The position numbers were made by a program, and so were the translations under genes. This document shows positions 45,364 to 53,924 of a DNA stretch of 64,000 bases, piece by piece. Numbering within the stretch: the first letter of the stretch is position 1; every line of letters begins with the position of its first letter. This DNA is from Sipunculus nudus (Eukaryota > Annelida > Sipuncula > Golfingiida > Sipunculidae). Location: positions 695,001-759,000 of the forward strand of contig JAPPUL010000068.1 of assembly GCA_026874595.1 (NCBI GenBank). The letters are read 5' to 3'. A model generated the notes under the pieces. The model was not told the DNA's origin, did not search any database, and saw only the letters and a program-made list of their open reading frames with translations.

Positions 45364-45969
45364 TTATTTATTCCTAGTTTGACCTAGCTCATCCTTATAC
45401 AACTCCTTATCCGGATATATCCAAAATTCTACCCAGTCCACGTATGTATAGTCTGTATATGTTAGATTGTGAAATGCTGGATATAACAATACCGGAATCC
45501 GTTCGCCTGATGTCGGATTAAAGCTTATTACAGAGCTTATTACTTGCCAATCCGTGCTTTTTATCCGGTGAGCTCCTAGTACAGTTTGACCTGCTTTATC
45601 GTAAAAACCCATCAGAGCTCGATAGGGCTTGTTAGTTTTTACACGGGCAATCAACATATAATTAAAATTAGGAAGCGGTGTTACCCGACTTTGATAAAAT
45701 AAATAACCCCCGTCACGAGCATAGCCAAACCCTACCGAACCATCCTTTACAACCACTACCCCTCCTCGTTTGCCCTCCGTTATCGTTGTGTGATTCCAAT
45801 CTAATATCTCATTGTAAAAATCCCACCGCTTTACCAAATGCCAACCCTGTGATACCAAATTCTTTTGTCTGTCATAATCACTACGTGCTGATTGTTGCCC
45901 ACGCCCACAGCCTACATTAATTAGCTGCACTAGCACTACTATCATAAGTCCTACGTTTATTACTCGCAT
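45364..45969 (-). CDS. Putative lipoprotein, jelly-roll-like
   Basis: 201 residues. Hydrophobic leader ending in lipobox N-V-G-C21, followed by a polar Gln/Arg stretch. The rest looks all-beta, with Trp/Tyr-rich strands (WDFYNEILDWNHTTI, GGYLFYQSRVTPL, YMLIARVKTNKPYRALMGFY, TYVDWVEFWIYP). This pattern recalls carbohydrate-binding or other jelly-roll domains but I cannot name the family. Member of the minus-strand caspase cluster, 73 bases below the active caspase gene. Confidence 0.6.
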   Translation of the reverse strand: MRVINVGLMIVVLVQLINVGCGRGQQSARSDYDRQKNLVSQGWHLVKRWDFYNEILDWNHTTITEGKRGGVVVVKDGSVGFGYARDGGYLFYQSRVTPLPNFNYMLIARVKTNKPYRALMGFYDKAGQTVLGAHRIKSTDWQVISSVISFNPTSGERIPVLLYPAFHNLTYTDYTYVDWVEFWIYPDKELYKDELGQTRNK

Positions 45970-46042
45970 CTTTAACTGTTTATCCCTCCTTTTATTAATC
46001 TAGCTTTAATCCTTAGTTTTATTACTATAGCCTTTATAGCCT

Positions 46043-48967
46043 TTATTTCTTTAAGTATTTCTTAAGCTCTCTTTCATACTGTTTTGCCTCTTTACTATCA
46101 CCACTATCACCTCGCTCCCTATAGGATATTACCAAACCCTTTAATAATGAAATCACTAACTTAGTATACTTCCCCGCCCCTCTTACCCTCTTTAGCTCAG
46201 ACAATACCTCCTTATAATACAATATTGACAACTTGTATTTCTTTCCCTTTAATAAATTACCTGCAAGCAAATTACCACTGTTTAACATGTTACTAACTAC
46301 CATATTATATAATCTATGCTTTGGATTATCATCTAGATAGTAATACGCCCTTTTAAAATTATCGTATGATTTAAATACATCATTACTATGATAATATACC
46401 CCAAGACTATAATATGTCCTTATTATACCATCTTCATCCTTTGACAATAGAAAAAAATTAAGGCTTAGTTTATAATACTTTAGTATGCTTTTACGATCTT
46501 TAAGCTTACCGTAAACCCATGCAAGCGCTGATGAGGCCTTACCCGACCCTTTATTATCTCCCATCCCTCGGCTTATTTCAAGCGCTTTTGAAAAACTGTT
46601 TATTGCTTCTTTATACTCCTTATCCTCTGTTGAGGCATAGCCAAGCTTTAGCAATATTGTATTTATATACTTGGGTATTAGCTCTATTTGCCCAACATCT
46701 CCTCTCCTGTAATATCTAAGCCCCTTATATAAAAAATCAAGCGCCTTCTCGTAAGCCTTTTCCGTATAATAAACATAACCTATATTCGCATACGTTATCC
46801 CTATCGACGCACGGTTTTCAAGCTCCTTATAAATTACTAGTACCTTCCCAAGTATCAATAAAGCCTCCTTATACTCTTTTCTCTTTAGATATTCTTGTAT
46901 CCATGCCTCATAAACAAGTGATAAGTCTATTGATGCATATACTGCACCCTTTACATCTCCTCCCACTTCCGATAACTGTCTTGCCCTCTGGTATAATCTC
47001 TCTGCTGTTTCGAACTTGCCACTACGGAACATTACGTTCCCGCGGGATAGCAATATTTTTATAGTGTCTGCTCTGTCTTCCTCCTTTAAAAGCAATTCTG
47101 CTTCGTCAAGGACCTTTAGGGCTTCCTTATATTTTCTTTGCTTTGTATATATTTCTGACAAATTAATATATATTCCCACCATCGACTTAGCTTTGCCTTC
47201 ACCCCCTTTATAGACCCCCTCACTCAGCTTATAATATCTTTCCGCCTCTTTATACCTCCCTAATTTACCATATACAAAGCCAAGGTTATTCAATATCTTT
47301 ATCCGCTGCGCGCTATCTCCTCTAAGTCCCTTTTGTATCTCGTAGCTTTTTAAAAATTCCTTAAGTGCTAACTCATATTTTCTATCCCCCATGAACACAA
47401 AGCCTAAGTTATTTTGTGCACTAGACTCCCCCACCTTGTCTCCTGTCTTACGGCTAAGCCTTTCTACCTCTTCAAACTCTTTAAACGCACTTTGCCTATC
47501 TCCTTGACTAAGGTATAAGGACCCTAGGTAATTACGCGCAAGTACTTGGCCTTGATAATCTTTTATCTTTATACTTTCATTAAGGCCGCTCTCAAAATAC
47601 TTAATCGCTTGCGAAACCTGTTCTGTTACATAGTATACATAACCTATATTTATATTTGTATTTGCTTTTAGCCATGTTAGTTCATACTCTTGCGCTACAT
47701 TTAATACTTTCTTAAAAATCTTAAGCCCTTCTTCATACTTACCTTGCGATACCTCTGCTTGTGCAAGCGCACTTAGGGCAAAGGTTGACTTCGGATTGAA
47801 TTTTAAAGCTCGTCGCAAAAATCTTACATACGTTTCCGTATCTGTCCCCTGATAGCTTATTCCTATCCGTAAGAAACATTCTGATATCCGTCCCTTTATT
47901 CCCACATAGTCCGGGTTTTCATTATATAGTGTCTCGTAATACTTTAGCGCTTGGCGATATTTTCCCGCACGCTCTTTGGCAAAGCCTAACTTATATAATT
48001 TCCCTTCCCGACTATCTTCTACTACTTCTTCGAAATCTTTATACAATATGAAATAGTTACTACGGTTTTTAAAGGGTGAACCAAATGGAACTATTTTGGG
48101 ACGTTGGTTTATATATCCTTCATTTTCCATTAACGTTACTTTTGTATTTATATAGGAGCCTAAGGAATCGTAGGTATAATTCTTTCGCTTTAAACTTATT
48201 TCTGCGAAGAATGAGGCTATTAATATACTGAATATACCATTGCCTCCTCCTTTATACCCTATCTTATCTAAAAAACTATACGTCTTCCCCAGATGCTTTT
48301 TTAGCTTTTTTACACCCCTATAATCTGCCTCCCGTGATTGTTGGCTTGATAAACTACTATATATCCTCAGTATGTTTTTACGGTAGCCTTTTTCTTCTTT
48401 TATCTCTTTATCCGCAAATAATACCGGTATATCTGCTGTTGCACTTTCTATACTTGCTGCATTTAATATTGTGCTCTTTGTTCCTTCTGCTCCCGAGTAG
48501 CATGAGTCCATTATAAGTATTGTGTCATTTTTAAAGGAGTTTATAAATTCGAAAAAGTCTTTCGGCAATAACGTTTTCCTATCCACAAAAATTGGCATCC
48601 CGTTTATATGTCCATGTCCTGCATATACTATCACTACAACCTCTTCTCTTCTTATACTCCTTTTGAAGCTACCGGCTCGGCTTATAAATTCTTCTCTTGT
48701 TAGATTTTTATTGTAGGATATCCTTGCCTCTGGAACATCGAATACTTTCTTAAATAATTCCTTGTATAAATCTATATCATCTATTGTATATTTTAAATCT
48801 AAATCTTGACCCTTGTAATCCTCATTCGCTGCCAAAAATACTCGGTATTTTGCATGTTTAAAGCCTTTGTATATACCTGCATGCCCAAAATCTACAATAA
48901 ACAATATCATAAGCACTTTCAATAGGACTAGATATATCATCCCTTTTATCGCTAATTTTGACATCAT
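46043..48967 (-). CDS. Exported caspase-like (C14) protease with many TPR repeats
   Basis: 974 residues. Signal peptide about 1-30. The peptidase C14 domain (about 38-260) has both catalytic sites intact: His118 in VVIVYAGHGHINGMP and Cys156 in ILIMDSCYSGAEG. From about 330 to the end run a dozen or so TPR-like helices (e.g. ALAQAEVSQGKYEEGLKIFKKVL; NNLGFVYGKLGRYKEAERYY; SALAWVYGKLKDRKSI). A periplasmic, self-contained protease with a large protein-binding scaffold. It shares its opening motif (YRVFLAANEDY; FEFINSFKNDT) with the pseudo-caspase at 42592-44727, so they are paralogues from one duplication. Confidence 0.88.
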   Translation of the reverse strand: MMSKLAIKGMIYLVLLKVLMILFIVDFGHAGIYKGFKHAKYRVFLAANEDYKGQDLDLKYTIDDIDLYKELFKKVFDVPEARISYNKNLTREEFISRAGSFKRSIRREEVVVIVYAGHGHINGMPIFVDRKTLLPKDFFEFINSFKNDTILIMDSCYSGAEGTKSTILNAASIESATADIPVLFADKEIKEEKGYRKNILRIYSSLSSQQSREADYRGVKKLKKHLGKTYSFLDKIGYKGGGNGIFSILIASFFAEISLKRKNYTYDSLGSYINTKVTLMENEGYINQRPKIVPFGSPFKNRSNYFILYKDFEEVVEDSREGKLYKLGFAKERAGKYRQALKYYETLYNENPDYVGIKGRISECFLRIGISYQGTDTETYVRFLRRALKFNPKSTFALSALAQAEVSQGKYEEGLKIFKKVLNVAQEYELTWLKANTNINIGYVYYVTEQVSQAIKYFESGLNESIKIKDYQGQVLARNYLGSLYLSQGDRQSAFKEFEEVERLSRKTGDKVGESSAQNNLGFVFMGDRKYELALKEFLKSYEIQKGLRGDSAQRIKILNNLGFVYGKLGRYKEAERYYKLSEGVYKGGEGKAKSMVGIYINLSEIYTKQRKYKEALKVLDEAELLLKEEDRADTIKILLSRGNVMFRSGKFETAERLYQRARQLSEVGGDVKGAVYASIDLSLVYEAWIQEYLKRKEYKEALLILGKVLVIYKELENRASIGITYANIGYVYYTEKAYEKALDFLYKGLRYYRRGDVGQIELIPKYINTILLKLGYASTEDKEYKEAINSFSKALEISRGMGDNKGSGKASSALAWVYGKLKDRKSILKYYKLSLNFFLLSKDEDGIIRTYYSLGVYYHSNDVFKSYDNFKRAYYYLDDNPKHRLYNMVVSNMLNSGNLLAGNLLKGKKYKLSILYYKEVLSELKRVRGAGKYTKLVISLLKGLVISYRERGDSGDSKEAKQYERELKKYLKK

Positions 48968-49031
48968 TCCCTCTTTTTTATATTTATTATACCTTTAATA
49001 AAAGCTATCTCTCCCTTTTTATATTTTAGAT

Positions 49032-49898
49032 TTAGTCCAATATATTGAGTACTTCATACTTCTTCTTTCTCCCCTTTTTCACCTTCTCATCCTTTTTCAC
49101 CTTCTTATCCCCCTTCTTAACTACCACCTTCTTCACCTTCGCTTTTATTCGACGCTTTGGCTTTCTTGAAGGCAATACCTCCTTCTTAGCTCCTTTACCC
49201 TCTTCATCTAATCCCACAAGCTTATATTCAGGATGCTTTCGTTTTGGCCCCTTGTGTATTAATATCCGTTTCCCAAAAAGATACTTTACTATATTATCAT
49301 AATCATAAACTGCATCCCGCAACAAGGAACCTTTCTTTACTCTATTACCAACCCCTAATACTCTATTACCAACCCCTAATGCCTCACCCTCAGATACTCG
49401 CACAAGCACTATGAAACTCGTTCCATCCCCTGTAAACCCTTCTTGCATAAGCTCTTCTTTCATATATTCATAAAGATAGGTTTTTGTTCCATAAAAACTC
49501 TTATTTAATATTATAGTAGACCCCCCAAAACCTGCACGGTTGAATATTATCTCTCGTATGTCTTGTAACCCAAATGTAGCCCCACTCCCACCTGCTGCCC
49601 CATCCCATGACAGCCCCCTAATTGATATCTCGTTCGAAACCGATTTATACCCCCACTTGAAAACTTTCTCCTCTCCTCCAAATATTACACTGCCTTCTCC
49701 ATCTTCTTTAAAATTATAGATTATTTGTTCCCTTAAAAGCTCTACCTTAACCTTCCCATAATACAATATCATCTCTGCCCTCCAGTAGCCATGCATGTCT
49801 TTGTAGTCCGGCTCTTTTAGCTTTTGTTCAAAGATTTGTTGCGCTCCATAGCCAAATGATACTACTAATATAAAGCTTATATAAAGTATTCTCTTCAT
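49032..49898 (-). CDS. Exported hypothetical protein with basic tail
   Basis: 288 residues. A signal peptide (about 1-18, SFGYGA) precedes a beta-rich part with Gly and Trp (HGYWRAEMILYYGKVKVEL, GEGSVIFGGEEKVFKWGYKSV), possibly lipocalin-like. A duplicated Leu-Gly-Val-Gly-Asn-Arg-Val unit lies about 180, encoded by a 21-base tandem duplication at 49339-49380. The last ~55 residues are extremely Lys-rich (KAKVKKVVVKKGDKKVKK...). First gene of the caspase cluster. The tail could bind an acidic surface such as peptidoglycan teichoic-like polymers, nucleic acid or LPS; not known. Confidence 0.6.
   Translation of the reverse strand: MKRILYISFILVVSFGYGAQQIFEQKLKEPDYKDMHGYWRAEMILYYGKVKVELLREQIIYNFKEDGEGSVIFGGEEKVFKWGYKSVSNEISIRGLSWDGAAGGSGATFGLQDIREIIFNRAGFGGSTIILNKSFYGTKTYLYEYMKEELMQEGFTGDGTSFIVLVRVSEGEALGVGNRVLGVGNRVKKGSLLRDAVYDYDNIVKYLFGKRILIHKGPKRKHPEYKLVGLDEEGKGAKKEVLPSRKPKRRIKAKVKKVVVKKGDKKVKKDEKVKKGRKKKYEVLNILD
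49339..49380. repeat. 21-bp tandem duplication
   Basis: Two exact copies of a 21-base unit (starts actctatt, ends cctaat) inside the 49032-49898 gene, giving two LGVGNRV blocks. In-frame and apparently recent since the copies are identical. Confidence 0.85.
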
Positions 49899-50350
49899 AT
49901 CTTATATAGGTAATCCAAGATATCTTTTATTTAATAGCTTATTTTTTAATCTATAGAAAAACATTTAATCCTCCCTTTTTTTAAAAAAAAACTGCTTTTA
50001 TTAATTTACGACATATATTAAACTTTTTAAAAACATTAAAATATCTTTTCTAAAAACTATTTATAACATGCATTTTATTAAACGCTTTCTTTAAATAGAT
50101 TCTTCTGATTAAAACTTTTTTGTGTTTTATATTTAATTGATATCTTAAATTATTTATTTTATAAAAAGGTCTTAGAAAAAAACAATTTTAAGTGCATTAA
50201 TACTATATTCTAATATAGATGCTTTAGCTTTACATATTAATTGTCTTTAAATACTTTTGTATACATAAGCCTTTTATCTATACAATAAATAATAATATGT
50301 CTATTTTTGCTTCTAGTTTTATTAAGAATTTATAAAAAGGAAAGTTAGTT
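49899..50350. other. Long AT-rich divergent region
   Basis: 452 bases between the first gene of the caspase cluster (minus) and a lipoprotein gene (plus), nearly all A/T with long A and T runs (around 49979-50000). No ORF or RNA gene is supported. It must carry promoters for both directions. Confidence 0.6.
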
Positions 50351-51370
50351 ATGTCTAATAATAATTTTAAAACATTCTCTTTAAAAACATTCTCTCTCTT
50401 TTTAATTACTTTAGTCTGTACTTTAGTATTCTCAGCCTCATGTGATGATAAAACTAAATTCTCTTTAGATAATAAAATCTTCATCCCTCCTACAAGCAAA
50501 GGTGCTTTCAAAATATATGTTAATACTATTCTTAAGCAAAATAAAGGAATTTTAACTATAATAAAAAATACTAGAAACTCTAATCAATTCCTTAATACCC
50601 TTAAGGAGATTGATATAAATTTAGAAAAAGATGTTAATTCTATAACAGGATTTATAGATGAAAATTCAAACGATGTTACTTTGGAAGTTAATCTTATTAA
50701 ATACAACAAAGAGAAAATTGTAAATACCCTAAAAGCAAAATCAAAAAATCTTACAATAAAAAATCATGCTGGATACGAAACCATAACCAATAATAAGACA
50801 TCTCTTGCATTTATTGACTCAAACAAAATCCTTTTGTCTAATAAAACTCTAACTGATTATCTTAACATTATTAAAAAGGGAGGTTATATTGAAGCACAAA
50901 AAACAAATAATGCCTTATATAACAATATTGAACAAGTTAATAATAATAACCTAATATGGGGCGTCTTAAATATACAAAATAGTGCTTTGGCTCTAAATAA
51001 AAAAGACCCAACTCAAGCTATAATAGATGACTACCTTAAAAATATTACATATATCCTATTTGGTGCATCTAAAAAAAACGATGAGAAAGAAAACGATGAG
51101 AAAGAAAACGATGAGAAAGAAAACAAAAATAAACTATTCCTTATAGCCAAATCCAAAGATGAAGCTTCAAGTAATGCTTTATATTCAAACATTAACCAAA
51201 CGCTATCTCTTTTTAAAAATATAATCCCTCCGCAAAATACTATCGAGGGAAAAGTATTACATAGTGTAGTCCTAAGCAAAGAAGAACAAAAAGAAGTTAC
51301 GCTAAGTTTAGAAATATCAGAAGCAGACCTTGTAAAATTAATTGATAAGCAAGCTAAAACCCTTAAATAA
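50351..51370 (+). CDS. Putative lipoprotein with NDEKE repeats
   Basis: 339 residues. A hydrophobic leader ending in S-A-S-C31 is a likely lipobox. The mature part is rich in Asn, Lys and Ile and mixes helices and strands (DVNSITGFIDENSNDVTLEVNLI; LAFIDSNKILLSN; IWGVLNIQNSALAL). Near residues 240-255 three Asn-Asp-Glu-Lys-Glu repeats form a charged loop. The fold is reminiscent of secreted proteins of the DUF3352 kind (paired alpha/beta modules), weak evidence. aaagg ribosome site upstream. Not obviously linked to mgtE downstream. Confidence 0.6.
   Translation: MSNNNFKTFSLKTFSLFLITLVCTLVFSASCDDKTKFSLDNKIFIPPTSKGAFKIYVNTILKQNKGILTIIKNTRNSNQFLNTLKEIDINLEKDVNSITGFIDENSNDVTLEVNLIKYNKEKIVNTLKAKSKNLTIKNHAGYETITNNKTSLAFIDSNKILLSNKTLTDYLNIIKKGGYIEAQKTNNALYNNIEQVNNNNLIWGVLNIQNSALALNKKDPTQAIIDDYLKNITYILFGASKKNDEKENDEKENDEKENKNKLFLIAKSKDEASSNALYSNINQTLSLFKNIIPPQNTIEGKVLHSVVLSKEEQKEVTLSLEISEADLVKLIDKQAKTLK
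51078..51122. repeat. 15-bp tandem repeat x3
   Basis: Three exact copies of aacgatgagaaagaa within the lipoprotein at 50351-51370, in frame. Confidence 0.9.
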
Positions 51371-51543
51371 CGTCTTCATATATTTTATTTTAGCTTATAT
51401 CACAACCTGTACATTTAAAATATTTAGCTCTATTTTAATTTTATAATTGATATTATAAAATTAAGACTTTAATTATATACACAATGCCAAAATTATGACA
51501 TATAATATGTATAGCTTAATTTTTATAAGTAAGGGAACAACGG

Positions 51544-52890
51544 ATGACAGACAACGAAGCCAAGAATCTAGTAAGAGATATAAGTTACCTTGCCTCTGTA
51601 CACAACAAAACTATAATTCAAAGTGTAATTAAAAGCCTACACCCTGTTGACCTGTCTTTAGTATTAAAGCATTTGCCAAATGAACATGTTTCTACAATCT
51701 TTTCAATTTTAGACATGGAAACTGCAGCTGATGTATTAACTAAAGTAGAAGATCATATTAGCGAAAAGATAGTAGAAGAGATAAAACTTGATAGGCTACT
51801 TGCCATAACCACCGAAATGGCCTCAGATGACATGGCTGACTTTCTCTCACGTCTGCCTAAAGAAAAGTCTGATATGATACTAGACTCCCTTGACCATGCA
51901 GAACTTGCTGAGATACGTGAGCTTCTTGAACATGATGAGAAGAGTGCAGGCGGTATCATGGGCAAGGAGTTTATTGCCGTATACCAAGAAAATACGGTAA
52001 GTGAGGCTATTAATAAAATACGTGAGGAGCAGCTTGAAAATATTCATTATGTATTTGTAACAAACCGTACGGGTGTTTTAGTCGGGCTTATTGCTGTAAA
52101 TAAACTAATTCTTGCTCCTCTTTACAAAAGAATTAAAGATATAATGGATCGTGATGTTATTAGCGTTAAAACAAGCTTGGATCAGGAGGAGGTTGCAAGT
52201 ATTGCAAGAAAATATGACCTTGTATCTATACCGGTAATTGATGATAAAGATAAGCTTGTTGGACGGATAACTATAGATGATATTGTCGATGTCATAGACG
52301 AAGAGGCTTCGGAGGATATTCATAAAATGGCGGGTATAAGCGAAGATGTTGGCAGTCAGACACTTGGTCAATCGTTATTTAGTATGTCCCGTGTTCGTCT
52401 TCCATGGCTTTTTACCGGACTTCTTGGCGGTATCGTTGCTGCTCTTGTTATTAGTTATTTTGCGGGTTCTGTTAAAAATATAATAATACTAAGCTTTTTC
52501 ACTCCTGTTGTAACGTCCATGGGCGGTAACATAGGTATACAATCTTCAACCATTATGGTACGCGGTTTTGCAACTGGTGAGATTACTATGCTTGATATGT
52601 ACAAATTCCTTTTTAAGGAGGTTAATATAGGTTTTCTTAATGGAGTTGCTTGTAGTATACTTTTTGCCCTTGTAATATTTGTTTGGCAAGATATTAAGCT
52701 TGGACTTCTTCTTGGCATCACTTTATTTACTATAATGATTGTTGCATCCCTTATCGGAAGCTTGGTTCCTATTATATTAAAAAAGTTTAATATTGACCCC
52801 GCTCTTGCTACCGGTCCTTTTATAATGATCTCAAACGATATTGTTGGGCTTATAATCTATTTTAGTGCTGCCATGCTCTTTTATAGCTAG
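51544..52890 (+). CDS. mgtE: Magnesium transporter MgtE
   Basis: 448 residues. An N-terminal superhelical domain (about 20-130) and two CBS domains (about 135-255, e.g. NTVSEAINKIREEQ, YDLVSIPVIDDKDKLVGRITIDDIVD) are followed by a linker helix and five membrane helices from about 285. The selectivity region reads VVTSMGGNIGIQSS. MgtE is a Mg2+-gated channel; the CBS domains sense cytosolic Mg2+. No M-box riboswitch is apparent upstream. aaggg ribosome site. Confidence 0.95.
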   Translation: MTDNEAKNLVRDISYLASVHNKTIIQSVIKSLHPVDLSLVLKHLPNEHVSTIFSILDMETAADVLTKVEDHISEKIVEEIKLDRLLAITTEMASDDMADFLSRLPKEKSDMILDSLDHAELAEIRELLEHDEKSAGGIMGKEFIAVYQENTVSEAINKIREEQLENIHYVFVTNRTGVLVGLIAVNKLILAPLYKRIKDIMDRDVISVKTSLDQEEVASIARKYDLVSIPVIDDKDKLVGRITIDDIVDVIDEEASEDIHKMAGISEDVGSQTLGQSLFSMSRVRLPWLFTGLLGGIVAALVISYFAGSVKNIIILSFFTPVVTSMGGNIGIQSSTIMVRGFATGEITMLDMYKFLFKEVNIGFLNGVACSILFALVIFVWQDIKLGLLLGITLFTIMIVASLIGSLVPIILKKFNIDPALATGPFIMISNDIVGLIIYFSAAMLFYS

Positions 52891-52899
52891 AGACTTGTC

Positions 52900-52950
52900 T
52901 TTATGATATATATATATTATATTTTATATTTTATATATTTATATCATAAA
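52900..52950 (+). promoter_or_regulatory. AU-only hairpin overlapping a ribosome site
   Basis: tttatgatata (52900-52910) and its exact complement tatatcataaa (52940-52950) enclose 29 bases that are all A/T and can extend the stem. The 3' arm includes the first bases of aaaggag, the ribosome site of the 52-residue gene starting at 52963. Confidence 0.5.
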
Positions 52951-52962
52951 GGAGTATTCATC

Positions 52963-53121
52963 ATGAAACAATATCGTCGTAGGGAACAAAGCGATACTTG
53001 GCATTGGCATAGAACTTGTAGTAAGTGGCCAACGAGCAATTATGAGCTTTATACAGGAAATTCTTATAGACCAACTTATGGCGAGTTTTGTAACGAGTGC
53101 AAAGCTAAAGATAAGAAATAG
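52963..53121 (+). CDS. Small Cys/Trp conserved protein, 52 residues
   Basis: The start is set by the strong aaaggag at 52948-52954; an upstream in-frame ATG at 52903 would add 20 residues of AT-rich nonsense. The sequence has DTWHWHRTCSKWPTS and FCNECKAK, a pattern I know from a widespread family of ~50-residue hypothetical proteins with WHWC..C..WP and GE.CN.C motifs. Here the first Cys of that family is a His, leaving His/Cys plus a C-x2-C that could hold one zinc. Function unknown. It lies 73 bases after mgtE. Confidence 0.75.
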   Translation: MKQYRRREQSDTWHWHRTCSKWPTSNYELYTGNSYRPTYGEFCNECKAKDKK

Positions 53122-53137
53122 AAATAGAAAAAACTCT

Positions 53138-53380
53138 CTAATCTGAGCCTATATCAAATCTTCCTTTCTTTGGAGGACTCTCATTTATAAAAGATTCTGT
53201 TGCTACTATCTTGCCCTCTTTTGAGTGTACTACAACTTTAGTGCATTGTTCTTTTGCTATTTCAACTGCTTTTTCTATGCACTCTTCTTTTGTATTAAAA
53301 ATAAAAGAATATTCACTATCCCCTGCCGCCTTTATCCCCCATCTGTTCTTATATGGTATTATATGCTGGTTTTTACCCAT
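53138..53380 (-). CDS. DUF2188 protein
   Basis: 80 residues. HIIPYKNRWGIKAAGDSEYSFIFNTKEECIEKAVEIAKEQCTKVVVHSKEGKI has the family order of V.P...GWAVK..G.....TK.EAI..A...A. followed by VVH...G.I. DUF2188 proteins are small cytosolic proteins of unknown role common in mobile and stress regions. Convergent with the 52-residue gene, 16 bases apart. Confidence 0.75.
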   Translation of the reverse strand: MGKNQHIIPYKNRWGIKAAGDSEYSFIFNTKEECIEKAVEIAKEQCTKVVVHSKEGKIVATESFINESPPKKGRFDIGSD

Positions 53381-53625
53381 TTCTAAACTCTTTTTAAGGT
53401 AATGGCTTTTGTAAATATAGTTTTTCTTTTAAAACTATTTAATTTATGTAAGATTTATGTTTATTTTAATGTATTTTAAAGTATATCAAAAACACTTTTT
53501 ATTATACTGACAATTTAGACATCCTAAAGGAAGACGTTATCTTAAATATTAAAAATATTATGTTTTATATATTCCTAGTTATATTTACAAGCTGTTGGCA
53601 GCCCTTTTAGGAGTTTAATTAAATT

Positions 53626-53910
53626 ATGAATATTAAAGAAATTGACAAAATCGCAAAGCTTGCAAGCCTTTATTTAAACCATAAAGAAAAGGAAAGCTTA
53701 CTCTCTGATTTAAACAAAATTGTCTCCTACGTCGAGAAAATAAACCAGCTTGACACAAGCTCTATATCTCCAGATTTTAAAAACGATGAGAATACAACTT
53801 TTAACGTCTATCGAGAAGATGTTATCAAAAAAATGCCAAACACTAACTTTGTAAAAGAGCTTGCCCCTGACTCTAAAGACGGCTTTATTAAAGTCCCCAA
53901 AGTCTTATAA
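53626..53910 (+). CDS. gatC: Asp-tRNA(Asn)/Glu-tRNA(Gln) amidotransferase subunit C
   Basis: 94 residues: IDKIAKLASLYLNHKEKESLLSDLNKIVSYVEKINQLDTSSI is the typical N-terminal helix pair, and an Arg-Glu-Asp block (YREDVIKK) sits in the middle. Small belt subunit that stabilises GatA/GatB. gatB is on the other strand at 60309-61775 and gatA is not in the window, so the three are dispersed. murJ starts 14 bases downstream. Confidence 0.9.
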   Translation: MNIKEIDKIAKLASLYLNHKEKESLLSDLNKIVSYVEKINQLDTSSISPDFKNDENTTFNVYREDVIKKMPNTNFVKELAPDSKDGFIKVPKVL

Positions 53911-53924
53911 AAGGGTTTATCTAT

